Below, in pieces: positions 44,940-56,089 of a stretch of 64,000 bases of DNA. The stretch spans positions 54,896,953 through 54,960,952 of the forward strand of contig NC_090021.1 of assembly GCF_037176765.1 (NCBI RefSeq). Reading direction: 5' to 3'. Each line of letters starts with the position of its first letter. Positions within the stretch are counted from its first letter, which is position 1. A program made the position numbers and the translations under genes. The DNA is from Anolis sagrei (lineage: Eukaryota > Chordata > Lepidosauria > Squamata > Anolidae). Below the pieces are notes generated by a model. It searched no databases. It was not told the origin of the DNA and saw only the letters and a program-made list of their open reading frames with translations.

Positions 44940-46721
44940 GCTTTGAAAATCTTTATTCTAATCTTTAACAAATTCCTCTGAAGCAGCCCTAGTACATACC
45001 AATTGCTTTTAGTTTTGTGCAGCACCTACTCACCACAGAACTGGTAGGTGAGGTTGCTGGACAAAAGGAGCAGAAATAGCAGATACACCAGGTTATGAGG
45101 TTTTTAAAAAAAGATTTGAAACAGCAAGATCTTCAGCATAATTCTAGTATTTATTAGCATACTTGAGTGCTCTGCAGATGGTTGTGTACCCTGCTGTGCA
45201 ATAGACACGTTTGTTGGAAAGTCCTACTGAGTCACAGCAATGTTAAAACTATAGTTCATCCAAACTCACTCACAAGTGAGTCGTTTTAAAGAAGCAACTA
45301 AGGTCAGAAGATGGGACAAATGACTGGAAGACATGATTATCAATAACTAGTCACAACACATATCAAAGGCAGTATGCCTCTAGGGGAACGGTCTACTCAT
45401 ATCCTACTGAGCGTCACATAAATCATTACGTACGATATGGTTTGTTCCAATCTACCCCAGCTCTCAATTAAAAAATCAGGCACTCAACAATCAGCTTACA
45501 GAACAGCATATGTGATTATGGTATCTCACAACATTCAACATAGATCTCAATTTGTCTTCTTAAAAATGAATATTTTATATTCTAAGCTATACTGAAAACA
45601 TGAAATATAGAGAACAATCTCTTCAGTTAAACACATATTTTGATAAACTACAAAAATCATTAAAGGTATATCTAGATTGTATTATTACAAGCTGTTTAGG
45701 CTCAAAAGCAATCTCTACAAACAAATGGTCACTTTTTTTGATGAAAGTGTTTGCAGAGGTGTATGTTCAAAAACAGCACAAAACAGTAGCTTGTCTCTAA
45801 GAGTTATTACAACAAGAAGAAAAAGGGATGCTCCCCTCACAGTTCTTTGAGTTGGGATTATGGCATCTTTGTTCAGATTCCTCTTTCATGCCACCTTTTT
45901 TACACAATGTTCTTCTTGAAACACTACTATGTCAAATTTTACTAGAGATAGAAAATGCCTCTTTAAACATACTTCTGTAGAAGCAACATAGATAGGCACA
46001 AGAGATGTATACAATTATATTAAAGAAAAATAAATAAATAAACCAGAATTCTTTAGTATCTTGTAGTGATCTAAACTTTGGTGTTGTAGCAACAGCCCAT
46101 TTGAGGGAGATTTTATGTAGCACTGTTCTCTTGCGCAGAGCAATGGTAAAAAAAAAAAGAGGTCTTGTATGATCACCTGACAAAGCACATGTAAATAAGC
46201 ACAATATGACAGGATGCAAGTTTCCAATTGAGCTGGAGACATAAAGAATTTAGTTCTATCCCATTTTGATCTACTCAGAGGCAAGCCCCACCAAGTTTAA
46301 TCAAATATGCTTTCTGGTTAGGCCAGAGAATGAAGAAGGGAATAAATTAAACATTTAAATAAATTTAATTTATTCCCTTCTAAGGTATTGCAGCCAAACT
46401 CTAATTTGATGTCGTTGCTATCATTATCACTGAAAACTCTGAACACTGAAAACACTGAAGCTATTCATCCTGATTAAGTACTTTCTTGTTAGATTTTGCC
46501 AATCTGAAGCAGATCAGGTTTGCCCTCTAAAAACAGCTGCACATACATCAAAGGTGAAACATGAATAAAAGTGAAACACAAACTGGGTCTTGAAAATAAG
46601 CCACTTGGTTAGGAGGACCTGTTAAGTGACATAAGCAGCAAGAAAGTCCCATGATTTCTTGGTTTTGGTTTCATAAAAGTTAAAAATAATAATTGCAATT
46701 TCTTAATAATTATTATGAAAA
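44940..46721 (-). other. COX20: COX20 3' flank / 3' UTR candidates
   Basis: On the minus strand AATAAA hexamers occur at 46374-46369 (inside an inverted repeat) and at 44957-44952, among others. The span has no clear LINE or SINE except weak AT-rich sequence, so a 3' UTR of up to about 1.8 kb is possible. The real end is not decidable here. Confidence 0.35.
46334..46381. repeat. 18-bp perfect inverted repeat, 12-base spacer, AT-rich
   Basis: Arms 46334-46351 and 46364-46381 are exact reverse complements around the spacer CATTTAAATAAA. Each arm carries AATAAA on one strand, so the hairpin holds a polyadenylation hexamer for both directions. It lies about 340 bases past the COX20 stop. Confidence 0.8.
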
Positions 46722-49700
46722 CTACGAACGACTTTCTTCGGTGTTTTTCATTGTCTTCTTCTCGGGATCAAATTGGGTGCTTTCATACAAAATCTTGTTT
46801 CTAATCCCTTCTTGAATCATGCGTTGCTGAATTCTTAATTTTGCATTATTGTACCTACAATAGGTCCTTAAGAAAGAAAAACAAAAAATTTGCATGATTT
46901 CCTTTCTTACTGCACAGAATAAACATTTTAACACTCATCCAGACTTTATCATACCATGTTCTGCAGAGATTATGGAAATGTTCTACAGATTTCCTCTGCT
47001 AATAGGATTACATAAATAAGTTGATGCTTGTGTACCTCTGATTTTCAAATTGGGCTCTGAGATCTGGAAAATCCCTTCCATCCCATATATTCTTGATGGC
47101 ACAACTATATGTTGTTTGGATTACATTCAACATCCTCACCCAGCAGTTCAAGGTGCCTTGGAATGCCTACCATGTTCCTTTCTGCTTCCACCCATTAGTA
47201 AAAATGATATTAATGGAAAAGAAGACATTTCTATATAAAATACTAAAGCTGTCTTCTGCAGTAAGGAAATCAGAAAACAGATCGAGATGGAAAAAAGGAA
47301 CAAAATGTTATAACCAGTACCAATACCAAGATATCTGACATGAACCTGAGTTGATGAATATATTTATTTACGCAAATTAAAAAAGTGCTAGACAATGAGT
47401 GCTAAATATCCTGTGGGAGAAGCAGATCTTTCTTTAGGTATAGCTTGGTATGTTATGTAATTTAAAATATATTTTTCAGCATGTATATGGCTGTAAGTGT
47501 ATGTACCCAAATAATAGGCTGCTTCATAGATACAGGAACATAATACACACCAACATCCCAGAGTTGTCAAGATAAAACCTCCCATTCCAAAGTGACAGGA
47601 TCGTCTCACTCTGCCTGAGTGGAGGAAAAGATGAGCTTATTTATATTCAAGTGTGTTGATAGTAATAGCAATTAGCAACATAAGGAAAAAGCAAAACATA
47701 TTTAGGAAATATTTGAATGTTAGATTCCAAATTTAAAGGCAGCTGTTCTGTAGGACACACATGATGGTTGTACAGAGATCAGGGCAACTGTGTTGAACCA
47801 CTGAATAAAATTACAAACGACAAGCATACTCGCATCAGATAACACTAAGAAAGTGGAATAAAGGACAGTATAGTGGGTATTTCTTACAGATATATAAAAG
47901 TGCAGGCCCAGTAGATGTTGGGAGCAAGACATACAGCTTCTAATTACTAAAATTGACTAAAATTAATCAACCACAGTTGTCAAGCTATATTTATGAATTA
48001 TCCAGTTGTTGGAAGTTCAAAGAACTATCAATTTACACATTTTGTTAGGAAGATAGAAAGCAGGCAATGCTTTAAAATGTTGGCCATTAGTTATGCTAAT
48101 TCTAAGTGTAGTTGTTTCTTTACTCCCCAAAGTGAATGAATCCAGCGGGAGTCAGAATGGAAATATAAAGAGAGTAACATATACAAGACTCATTATCCTT
48201 TGCTTTTACTTACTAGTTGCCAAAAAGTGTCCAAGGCCCACCGTGATGCCACCCAAAGATCCATAGAGCAATGATTCTCGAGCACAAGGGACATTTTTGA
48301 CATCAAGTATTCCCAGCAGCTTAAAAGACTTGAAAGAAATTAAACACATTAACAGACTCACAAAATAATTAACCCATTTTCTAGAAAGCAAGTGGTCCTT
48401 TTAAGTAGCTCTACAGAAGGGAGAACTGCAGCCTCTCTCTCCAAACTACAAGGACAGAAAAAGATGCACTTCAAAAAGTGCTTGGCATAATTATTGAAAA
48501 ATAGCTTTGCCTTATGTTTTAATTACAACATACTAGGTTTTTGAAAGAAACACTTTTACTATGCTATCCTTAGAAAGTTTTATGGTTTGATGGCATCGCT
48601 TGCTCACTAGCAATGAAGATATCTTTATAATATGGATCAAGTCACCTCAAGTCATTTGGAGAACCAACTCTCCACTACTCACTTTCGAGGTTAGAAAGGC
48701 TTGGTTAAAAATTATCAATGTGGAATACATAGTCAAGGATAGCTGTATGACAACATATTGGCTAATGGAAGCACATCCTTGTGTATTCTATTGGATCACT
48801 GCTGGGGAAAGGATGCTATCAGAGCACTGGACTGTGAAGGACCATATTGTGGTGGTTCTGCCCATGTATAGAAAGTCCAGATTGTTCTGTCATTATATTC
48901 CAGATGGCAGACAACGTCTGGAGGATTGGGGTGTCATATCAACAGCTGCGGATTACATCTAGTAATAGTGTGTGGACTGTGATGCACCACATAAGAGTAA
49001 ATACAAAAAAATAAAAATAAAGTAATAATGTGCCAGAAATATGAGCAGTTCCTTAGAAGAAGGAATGGGTATATGGCTAGTTCTTATAATAGGGTTGCTC
49101 TCAAACAAAGTGCCAAGAGTGCCTCTTGCCAATGTAAGCTGCTATTACAATGTAGGATTTTTAAAAAGGTTATATATAAACATATAGTACACATAAATGC
49201 ATAATTTGCCAAACATTTTTCTGACTTGTTGAATAGAAGAAGAAAAAGAATTACAATTTCTTATATTCTAAAGACTAACCTTTGCAATCTTTTAGTGGGT
49301 AAGGGGATAAGGAAAGGGGATTGCAGTCTTCTCCACCATGGTCTGTGGGTTCCTTTCTAATTTCTTTGTCATTCCTCTTGAATGTTTTTCATTGGGTAAC
49401 AATTTTTCTCTATTTTCAATTTGGTTCTATTATCAATTTTATTTTATTCTTGTTTCATATAGTATAAATAAATAAATAAAATCTTATTGGTGTCCAATCT
49501 GTTATTTTCTTATAGCCTTCTACATTGTTGGGTTAGTTTGTCCATATTCATTATAGCCATTATTTTCAGGATCCATTGTTCTTTTGTGGGTGTTTCTTTT
49601 GTTCGCCAAAATCGGGCATATATTATTCTAGCTGACATCACGAAATAACTGAATAGTCTACATTTATTTATGTTGATTTCTACATCTATGATTTCCTATA

Positions 49701-52013
49701 ATAAATATTCCATTTTTAGCTGTATTTTTATATCAAGTATCAACTGTATTGTTTCTCAGATTTCATTCCAAAATTTCCTGGCTATTTTACATGTCCACCA
49801 CATGTGGAAAAAGATTTTGCCTTGATTTTTGCATTTCCAGCACTTACCTTGCACATTTGGGTAACATTTTGCTAATTAATGTGGTGTTATGTAACATTGA
49901 TACATCATTTTGTACCAATTCTCTTTCAGATCATATGAATAAGTGAATTTAAATTTCTGGTTCCACATTTTTCCCATTCTTCTAGTTTGATTGTGCCCAA
50001 TATTTGCAGCCCATTTAATCATGCAGTATTTCATGTATTCTGTTTCTGTCTACCATTCTAATAACTTTTTGTATATTTTAGTTATTAGTTTTTTGTCTGT
50101 CTTCATTATCTTGCCCTGGAAAGTGTCCTTATGTGGCTGAGGGGGAAAAGGAAGGGCCCTGAGGCTGTTGGGAATTGTGGGAGTTGAAGTCCAAAACAAA
50201 TTTGCCCATGCCTGCCCTATTCAAACTCCACAGACTTGTATAATGCAGTTTAACCGCACTGAATTGTATTATATGAGTCTACATTGACCATATACTGGTT
50301 CCGGCCCAGCTTACCTGTCCGAACGTATCTCTCCCTATGAACCATCCAGAAGTTTAAGATCATCTGGGGAGTTCCTGCTCTCGGTCCTGCCTTCTTGGCA
50401 GGCGCAATTGGCGGGGACAAGAGACAGGGCCTTCTCAGTGGTGGCCCTTCGGCTGTGCAACTCCCTACCTAGGGATATTTGATCAGCCCTCTCCCTCTTG
50501 ACCTTCCGCAAAAAAGTGAAAACATGGCTATTCGAACAAGCCTTTGGAATCTAGTGCAAGTGAAAACATGGAAGTATGTGAAATGGAATATTGGAATGAC
50601 TCTGATGATTATTTTTGTACAAAGAGACTAACAATGAAGGCATTGGTTTAATATGTTTTTAATTGTTCTCTTTTGTTACTAGCTGTCTCCTGCCACGCGT
50701 TGTTGTGGCCCAGTCTGTGTTTTGCGTGTGTATATGTGTTTTGCGTGTGTGTGTGTATATATATATATATATATGGTTTTGCGCATGCGTTGTAATTTTT
50801 GTTTTTTGGCTTTTTAAGTCTCTTCTGCTGTGTTTTTCCATGTTTTTATGAGTGATTGTTACACCTATCGTTGGCCTGATAGGTGTATTGTGTCCAAATT
50901 TGGTGTCAATTTGTCCAGTGGTTTTTGAGTTATGTTAATCCCACAAACGAACATTACATTTTTATTTATATAGATGTACTTTTAATTTTGTTTAAATGTT
51001 GTTTAGGCATTAAATGTTGTTAAGGCATCAAATGGTTGCCTGGTTGTAAGCTGCCTCGAATAACTTTTGGGTTCAAGAAAGGTGGGATAGAAATATCCTA
51101 AATAAATAAATATAGTTTCTGGGTTGTTGTAGGTTTTTTCGAGCTATATGGCCATGGTCTAGAGGCAATGCCTCTAGATCATGGCCATATAGCCTGAAAA
51201 AACCTACAACAACCCAGTGATTCCGGCCAAGAAAGCCTTTGACAATAAATATAGTTTCAATCTGCATCACATGGCAGTGTAGATAAGGCCTTCTTAGACC
51301 ACGAACAGGCTGGGACCCCTGTTGACACTGAAGCATCTCTCTATGAGTTCTCCCTTACAATTAGTTCTGCCCTCTTATCTCACCCCGAGTTTTTAAAATA
51401 ATTTTATGTACATGCGGCCTGCTCCCTGTCATTATGTTTGGTTTCTATGTTCTGTGTATATTGCTTTAAATGTTTTTATGTTTTACACTTTAATGTTATG
51501 TTGTTTATTTTTCTGCAATTTGTATTTTTATATTGTAGTTTGTTTTTCGGGCTTGGCCCCATGTAAGCCACTCCGAGTCCCCGTTGGGGAGATGGTGGTG
51601 GGGTATAAATAAAGATTATTATCATTATTATTTCTAGGTGAAATTTCCAGGGTGCATCTACACTGCAGACTGCACGAGGTGTAATCCCACTTCAACAGCC
51701 ACGGCTCAAGGCTATGGAATCATGGGGGTCGCAGTTTGGTGAGGAAAAAAGAACTCCAGACCTTGTAAAACTACAATTCCCAGGATTCCATAGCACTGAG
51801 CCAGGCCAGTTGCAGTGGAGTGTTGCTACACCCCAACTGTTGCCTCATACAAGCGTCCTGACACTCGCCTCCCTGCAAAACTAAACGAAACAAGCAATTT
51901 CCTTTAGGGGAGAAAAAACCCCACTCCCAGGTAAACCCAACAGAGGCCAGTTGTGAGGGGAAGATCCCCCGCTGACTGACCTTCGCCTGCTCCCCTCCCT
52001 GCTCGCCCGCCAT
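46722..52013 (-). CDS. COX20: COX20 (FAM36A), cytochrome c oxidase assembly factor, complete
   Basis: Coding exons on the minus strand: 52013-51981, 48328-48214, 47614-47551 and 46866-46722 (stop TAG at 46724-46722). They give 118 residues, the human length. The peptide begins MAGEQGGEQAK, then SFKLLGILDVKNVPCARESL, a hydrophobic stretch at about 32-48 (YGSLGGITVGLGHFLA), a short loop with RVRRSCHFG, a second hydrophobic stretch at about 58-71, then YCRYNNAKLRIQQRM and a charged tail. COX20 is an inner mitochondrial membrane chaperone with two membrane segments; it binds newly made COX2 and acts with SCO1/SCO2 in copper delivery to complex IV. The donor of exon 3 is GTGTGT, weaker than usual, but it gives the conserved GCW-x-YCRY junction. 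Intron 1 (about 3.65 kb) is packed with repeats. It converges with HNRNPU. Confidence 0.95.
48590..49025. other. Open frame of 120 codons, unassigned
   Basis: The plus strand is open from 48600 to 48962 with IIWIKSPQVIWRTNSPLL and YWITAGERMLSEHW, followed by an A-rich tail. It may be a fragment of an L1-type polymerase end, but I do not recognise it firmly. It lies inside COX20 intron 1 on the opposite strand. Confidence 0.25.
49490..50120 (-). mobile_element. L1 LINE ORF2 C-terminal fragment
   Basis: The minus strand reads CWKC, then FFHMWWTCKIARKFW, the L1 C-terminal zinc-knuckle signature, then FSYFVMSARIIYARFWRTKE and PTKEQWILKIMAIMNMDKL. Several stops make it a dead copy. Confidence 0.8.
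50135..50218. mobile_element. Foldback MITE family A, half element
   Basis: GGCTGAGGGGGAAAAGGAAG through TTTGCCCATGCCTG is the right half only. Confidence 0.6.
50290..51115 (+). mobile_element. L2-like LINE 3' end split by another repeat
   Basis: 50300-50560 encodes PAYLSERISPYEPS and RAFSVVALRLCNSLP, ending with a LINE C-terminus. The 3' UTR resumes at about 50980 and ends in AAATAAATAAAT near 51110. Between them (about 50685-50975) lies a different interspersed repeat with head CACGCGTTGTTGTGGCCC, a GT/AT microsatellite and tail TTTTTATTTATATAGAT. Confidence 0.65.
51120..51243 (+). mobile_element. Family C repeat, inverted dimer, with perfect 15-bp TSD
   Basis: A near-perfect palindrome of about 49-bp arms (51119-51217, centre GAGGCAATGCCTC) is followed by the 3' end TGATTCCGGCCAAGAAAGCC. 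AATAAATATAGTTTC is duplicated exactly at 51105-51119 and 51244-51258. It lies in COX20 intron 1. Confidence 0.8.
51340..51635 (+). mobile_element. L2-like LINE 3' UTR
   Basis: GGCTTGGCCCCATGTAAGCC, CGAGTCCCCGTTGGGGAGAT and GTATAAATAAAGATTATTAT form the most complete tail copy in the window. Confidence 0.7.
51653..51838. mobile_element. Foldback MITE family E
   Basis: GGTGCATCTACACTGCAGAC, CTCAAGGCTATGGAATCATG and the mirrored GATTCCATAGCACTGAGCC show a long imperfect palindrome. It ends about 140 bases from COX20 exon 1. Confidence 0.65.
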
Positions 52014-52480
52014 GCCGAGCCAGGCCTCTCCTCTCTTCCCTCACGCTCCACCAGCGAGTGAGCTGCGGCAAGAGAGGCCTCGAGGCCTGGAAGCTGCCGC
52101 TCTAGCCACTCGCGCCTCCGTGGTGTGCGGAGAGAGGACGGGCGCCATTTTAGGTCCGCAGAGGAGATTTGTTAAGCGAGAATCCTTTGTTCAGTGAGAT
52201 GGGTCACGGAGCAGCGCGCGCTCCCGATCCCGCGCGCATCCTCCCTTCCTTCCTTCCCCCCTCCCTCCCTCCAGCGTGTGTGTGCTCGCGCGCAGGTTCT
52301 TTCGGCTCCCTCGCGCCGCGCCTAGCATGCGCGCGCGCGCTACAAGCCACAAATGGCTGCTTCCTGAGGGATTTTTCCGAGCAAGAATGGCGGATGGCAG
52401 CGGCGCGCGCGCGCACCCGCCGAGCAGAATCCGGAGGGAGGGGGGGGGAGTTGGGTTGTGTGAGAGGAACGCGCCTCGAG
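51940..52480 (-). promoter_or_regulatory. COX20: CpG-island promoter of COX20
   Basis: G+C- and CpG-rich sequence surrounds exon 1 and extends about 450 bases upstream of the start codon. It contains a YY1-like GCGCCATTTTAG near 52141, alternating CG runs near 52330 and 52405, and no clear TATA box. A homopurine/homopyrimidine tract lies at about 52236-52275. Confidence 0.7.
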
Positions 52481-52834
52481 GCACGTTTGTTTGTGGTGGG
52501 AATATAAATATAATACACCCCCTCACGGAGAAAGAAGCCTTGACCAGGTTGGAGAGTGAGGAAAGCACGAGGATCTGCAAATTTTTTTTTTTTAATATAT
52601 AAGGCAGTTCGGTTTGAGCCATGAGGGGAATCCCACCCACCTCAAAGCATCACAGAGAAGTCCTAGGCCTCACCTACACTGACCATAAGTAGACAAGATG
52701 GTGACATAGGCAACCAGTCTGAGGCCCAGATGATGACTACACAGTACAGATTGCTTTCAGGCGCATTTTTGTAAGAGTTGGATATCTGGCCCTCACCATA
52801 ATTTGAGGCTAGCTTCAAACCGTGTTAAATGGTC

Positions 52835-53045
52835 AGTGTATTATTATTATTATTATTATTATCTTTATTTATACCCTGCAAAATCTCCCGAAGGACTCGG
52901 CTTACAAAGGCCAAGGCCACCGACAAACAAGAACATACAATACACAATAAACTCATAAGCAAATAATAAAACATCAAGCAAAACAGTAAAACAATGACAC
53001 CGTGACGCAATTAAAACCTAAAGGCCGGGCCAAATGTAATGGACA
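52835..53045 (-). mobile_element. L2-like LINE 3' UTR
   Basis: An ATT microsatellite and CTTTATTTATACCCTGCAAA followed by CCGAAGGACTCGGCTTACAA are the reversed tail. Confidence 0.6.
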
Positions 53046-53315
53046 AAATTTAAAAAGTGCTGAACTTGTCAGGTAATATGTAGAGGTATTTGGAGGTAGG
53101 TGCAATGTGCAAACAATCCTGAATCTCTAGCAAGGTGCATTTGGGACTTGAAGCCAGGAGTTTCCTATTCTGGAACAGCCAGGGTACCTGTGTAGATGGG
53201 CATACAGGTCTTTGGGCCCTTTCAGCTAACAAAGGCCAGTGCCTCACCAAACAACATCGGGCCTTAGTTAAAATGGTGTCAAACTGCATTAATTTAACAA
53301 CGTGGAGAAATAATT

Positions 53316-53432
53316 CAGGCCTGGGCAAACTTGGGCCTCGGCTGAGGGGGAAAAGGAAAGGGCCCGAGGCAGGAATTGTGGGAGTTGAAGTCCAAAACAC
53401 CAGGAAAGAAAGCCCAAGTTTGCCCAGGCCTG
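53316..53432. mobile_element. Foldback MITE family A, internally deleted
   Basis: CAGGCCTGGGCAAACTTGGG and its mirror at the right end bound 117 bases. AAATAATT and GATGAATT flank it (five of eight). Confidence 0.7.
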
Positions 53433-53469
53433 GATGAATTTCTCATCTAGTTGATATAGGGGTATTTTT

Positions 53470-53850
53470 AAAGTAAGGTCCGTTTTGTTGTAGACACTAG
53501 TAGTTCGCGCGCATACTGCAACAAGCGCGTGCGTCGTGTACTGGCATGCCTCGGGAACAACTGTGCTCAGTTTCCGCTCTGTAGCTAACCTGTACGGTTC
53601 TGTTCTGTGCTTTAAAAATGTTTAAGACTATGAACTCGCCCTCCACATGTGAGATTCGCTCAGTGATACAGTTTTTGTCAGCAAGGAACCTGCCTGCTGC
53701 AGAAATTCATTGACAGATTTGTGAAGTGTACGGTGATACTGTTATGAGTGAAAGCAAAGTGCGTAAGTGGGTACGACAATTCAAAGATGGCTGTGACAAT
53801 GTCCATGATGAGGACCGCTCCGGTTGCCTTCATTACCATGAGGTTTCGAG
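53470..53850 (+). pseudogene. Mariner transposase, N-terminal remnant
   Basis: From 53619 the plus strand reads MFKTMNSPSTCEIRSVIQFL, SARNLPAAEIH, a stop, then QICEVYGDTVMSESKVRKWV and DNVHDEDRSG, the helix-turn-helix part of a mariner transposase. The upstream GGGGTATTTTTAAAGTAAGG looks like its terminal repeat. The catalytic half is absent; 53855-53945 is instead a hAT-like end (GGTTGGGAACCACTG). Confidence 0.75.
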
Positions 53851-54004
53851 GCAACGGTGTAATAATGGTGGGGCCACGGACCATATTTTTATTCTTGTGG
53901 ACTGCTGGTGGTCCATGGACCATAGGTTGGGAACCACTGTCCTACAGGAATGAATTCTGGGAAATGCTGAGATAACATGAGAAACGGCTGTAGAACAAAG
54001 TACA

Positions 54005-54200
54005 ACTAAATTTATTTAATTATGTATTTCATTTTTATCCCACTCTTCTCACCCCTCAGGTACTCAGAGTGGCATACAACATACATCTAGGCAAAAATTC
54101 AATGCCCCATTATATAAACTATATAAAAATATCATAAAATCCCTAGAAATAATGGACTTATAAATACAATTTAAAACCATTACACATATTAAAACATAAC
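54005..54200 (-). mobile_element. L2-like LINE 3' UTR
   Basis: TTTTTATCCCACTCTTCTCA and CAGAGTGGCATACAACATAC are the reversed 3' UTR; no ORF part is kept. Confidence 0.5.
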
Positions 54201-54959
54201 CGCATACCCAAATAACGCATTATACCAATCCCTTAAGCACCCTACTAGGCCTGCCCCCGTCATGATCTTAAGGTCTTCTTTGGCTCTCTTGGATGGTGCT
54301 TTGTGACTGGGCCCCGGCCGGCATCCTCCTTTTATGCCCCAGCCACTGGAGGCAGGAGATGTTTCTGCTGGGCCTTGCTTCAGCCAGGCAGTCAGGGCCT
54401 GAGTTTGTAAGGAGCCTGTAATTCGAAATATACACTACAGCGATACAACTTATTAGGTCCCTGAAAAGCACAGAATGTATCTACATTGTACATATCAAAG
54501 TCAGTGTGTATGTATGCTGTGTGTTTGTCTGTTTGTACCACAAAGGCTGTTGTTAGGTGAAGTGGCCCTCTGTGATGTCACTTGGAAAGGTGATGTGTAC
54601 GAGGGGCAGGAAGGAAGGAGCCACAAAGAGAGCTTGTCCACCACTGCCATGGCAACATTGTAAAGTAAGCTGGAGAAGGGAAAAAGTAGGCAGACAGTTG
54701 CTCCAACAACACACCTTGGCAATACAAAAAAAATAATCCAAAACATACAGTACAGTTACATTTTACTAGGGTAACAAAAAGACATATTATATGGGATGTC
54801 TAAAGTGGGATGTTTTCAAATCTAGACTGAAGTAGCTAAACTGACTGAGACCACATCTTCAGTAACCATTTAATGCAGTTTCAAATCAGTATTGAAGAAA
54901 ATTATTTTGCTATGCAGATGATTACACAGGAAATGCTGGAACTGGTTTGAGGCCTGAAT

Positions 54960-55560
54960 GGTATTTATTTATCGTGTCAGGAGCGAACCAAAACAGTTGT
55001 ATTGCATTAAAAAACAGACAAACAAACAAAACACAAAGTTTGCAGACTTGGTATTCTGTGAAATGTCCTTTAACAAGTAGCTGGCCACTTGGAGTGCTTC
55101 TGGTATTTCTGCAAGAAGGCCCTCTATTGTGCATGTGGCAGGGCTTAGGTTGCATTGCAGTAGGTGGTCTGTGGTTTGCTCTTCTCCACACTCGCAGGCT
55201 GTGGATTCCACTTTGTAGCCCTATTTCTGAAGGTTGGCTCTGCATCTTGTGGTGCCAGAGCGCAGTCTGTTCAGCGCCTTCCAAGTCGCCCAGTTTTCTG
55301 TGTGCCCAGGAGGGAGTCTCTCATCTGGTATCAGCCATTGATTGAGATTCTGGGTTTGAGCTTGCCACTTTTGGACTCTCGCTTGCTGAGGTGTTCCAGC
55401 GAGGGTCTCTGTAGATCTTAGAAAACTATTTCTTAATTTAAGTTGTTGGTGTCCTGGCTGATACCCAAACAGGGGGTGGGCCGGAGATGTCACTGTCTTG
55501 GTCCTTTCACTATTGGTTGCTACTTCCCAGCAGATGTCAGGTGGTGCAATACCAGCCTGA
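54960..55560 (-). mobile_element. Non-LTR retrotransposon (family V), 3' end
   Basis: The minus strand encodes LNRLRSGTTRCRANLQK, CECGEEQTTDHLLQC and NLSPATCTIEGLLAEIP. The 3' tail TTCGCTCCTGACACGATAAA is at about 54966-54985. It is the best-preserved copy of the C-terminal region, with at least one frame break. Confidence 0.7.
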
Positions 55561-55753
55561 ATGGTGATTGCATAAAGGAGTGATACACATCAAGGGCTTT
55601 CTTTTGCACATTTTTATGGGGATTGTTGTTTGGCTAAATCTAAATTTGAACTGTCTTAGATGGTCAGTGTATATAGGGCCTAAGCCTCATTGTGTGGGGT
55701 TTTTTTCCACTCCAAGGCCACTCTAATTTTATTGCATATTTTTTTTCTGTATT

Positions 55754-55920
55754 AATGTATTGTTGAAGGCTTTCATGGCTGGAATCACTAAGTTCTTGTG
55801 GGGTTTTTTTGGGCTATATGGCCATGTTCTAGAGGCATTTCTCCTGATGCAGACGAAACGTCAGGAGGAAATGCCTCTAGAACATGGCCATATAGCCCGA
55901 AAAAAACCACAAGAACTTAG
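55754..55920 (-). mobile_element. Family C repeat, inverted dimer, with perfect 13-bp TSD
   Basis: CTAAGTTCTTGTGG at 55788 is mirrored by CCACAAGAACTTAG ending at 55920; the centre reads CTCCTGATGCAGACGAAACG. The 3' end of the element is at its left (TGTTGAAGGCTTTCATGG). TTTTTTCTGTATT is duplicated at 55741-55753 and 55921-55933. Confidence 0.8.
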
Positions 55921-56089
55921 TTTTTTCTGTATTTGTTTCCCATCCACTTGAGACCCACAAGAGATATGATCTCTATCTGCATGGACTCTCCTAGAAAGCA
56001 TTGTAAACAACACTTAAGGAAATGTCTTAAGCAAGACAAAGATCGATGACATAATAAACTCCCTTCCCCAATGTTTTATTACCCGAACT

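Noticed and set aside
54240-54460. Possible promoter (GGGCATAAAAGGAGG on the minus strand) of an extra gene
   Set aside because: The TATA-like motif stands alone; no exon, CpG island or start codon context follows it.
55788-55920. Hammerhead in the 55.8 kb copy
   Set aside because: CTGATG and CGAAACGTC are present, but only four bases lie between them, so no stem II can form. Only the 8.8 kb copy has the full set.
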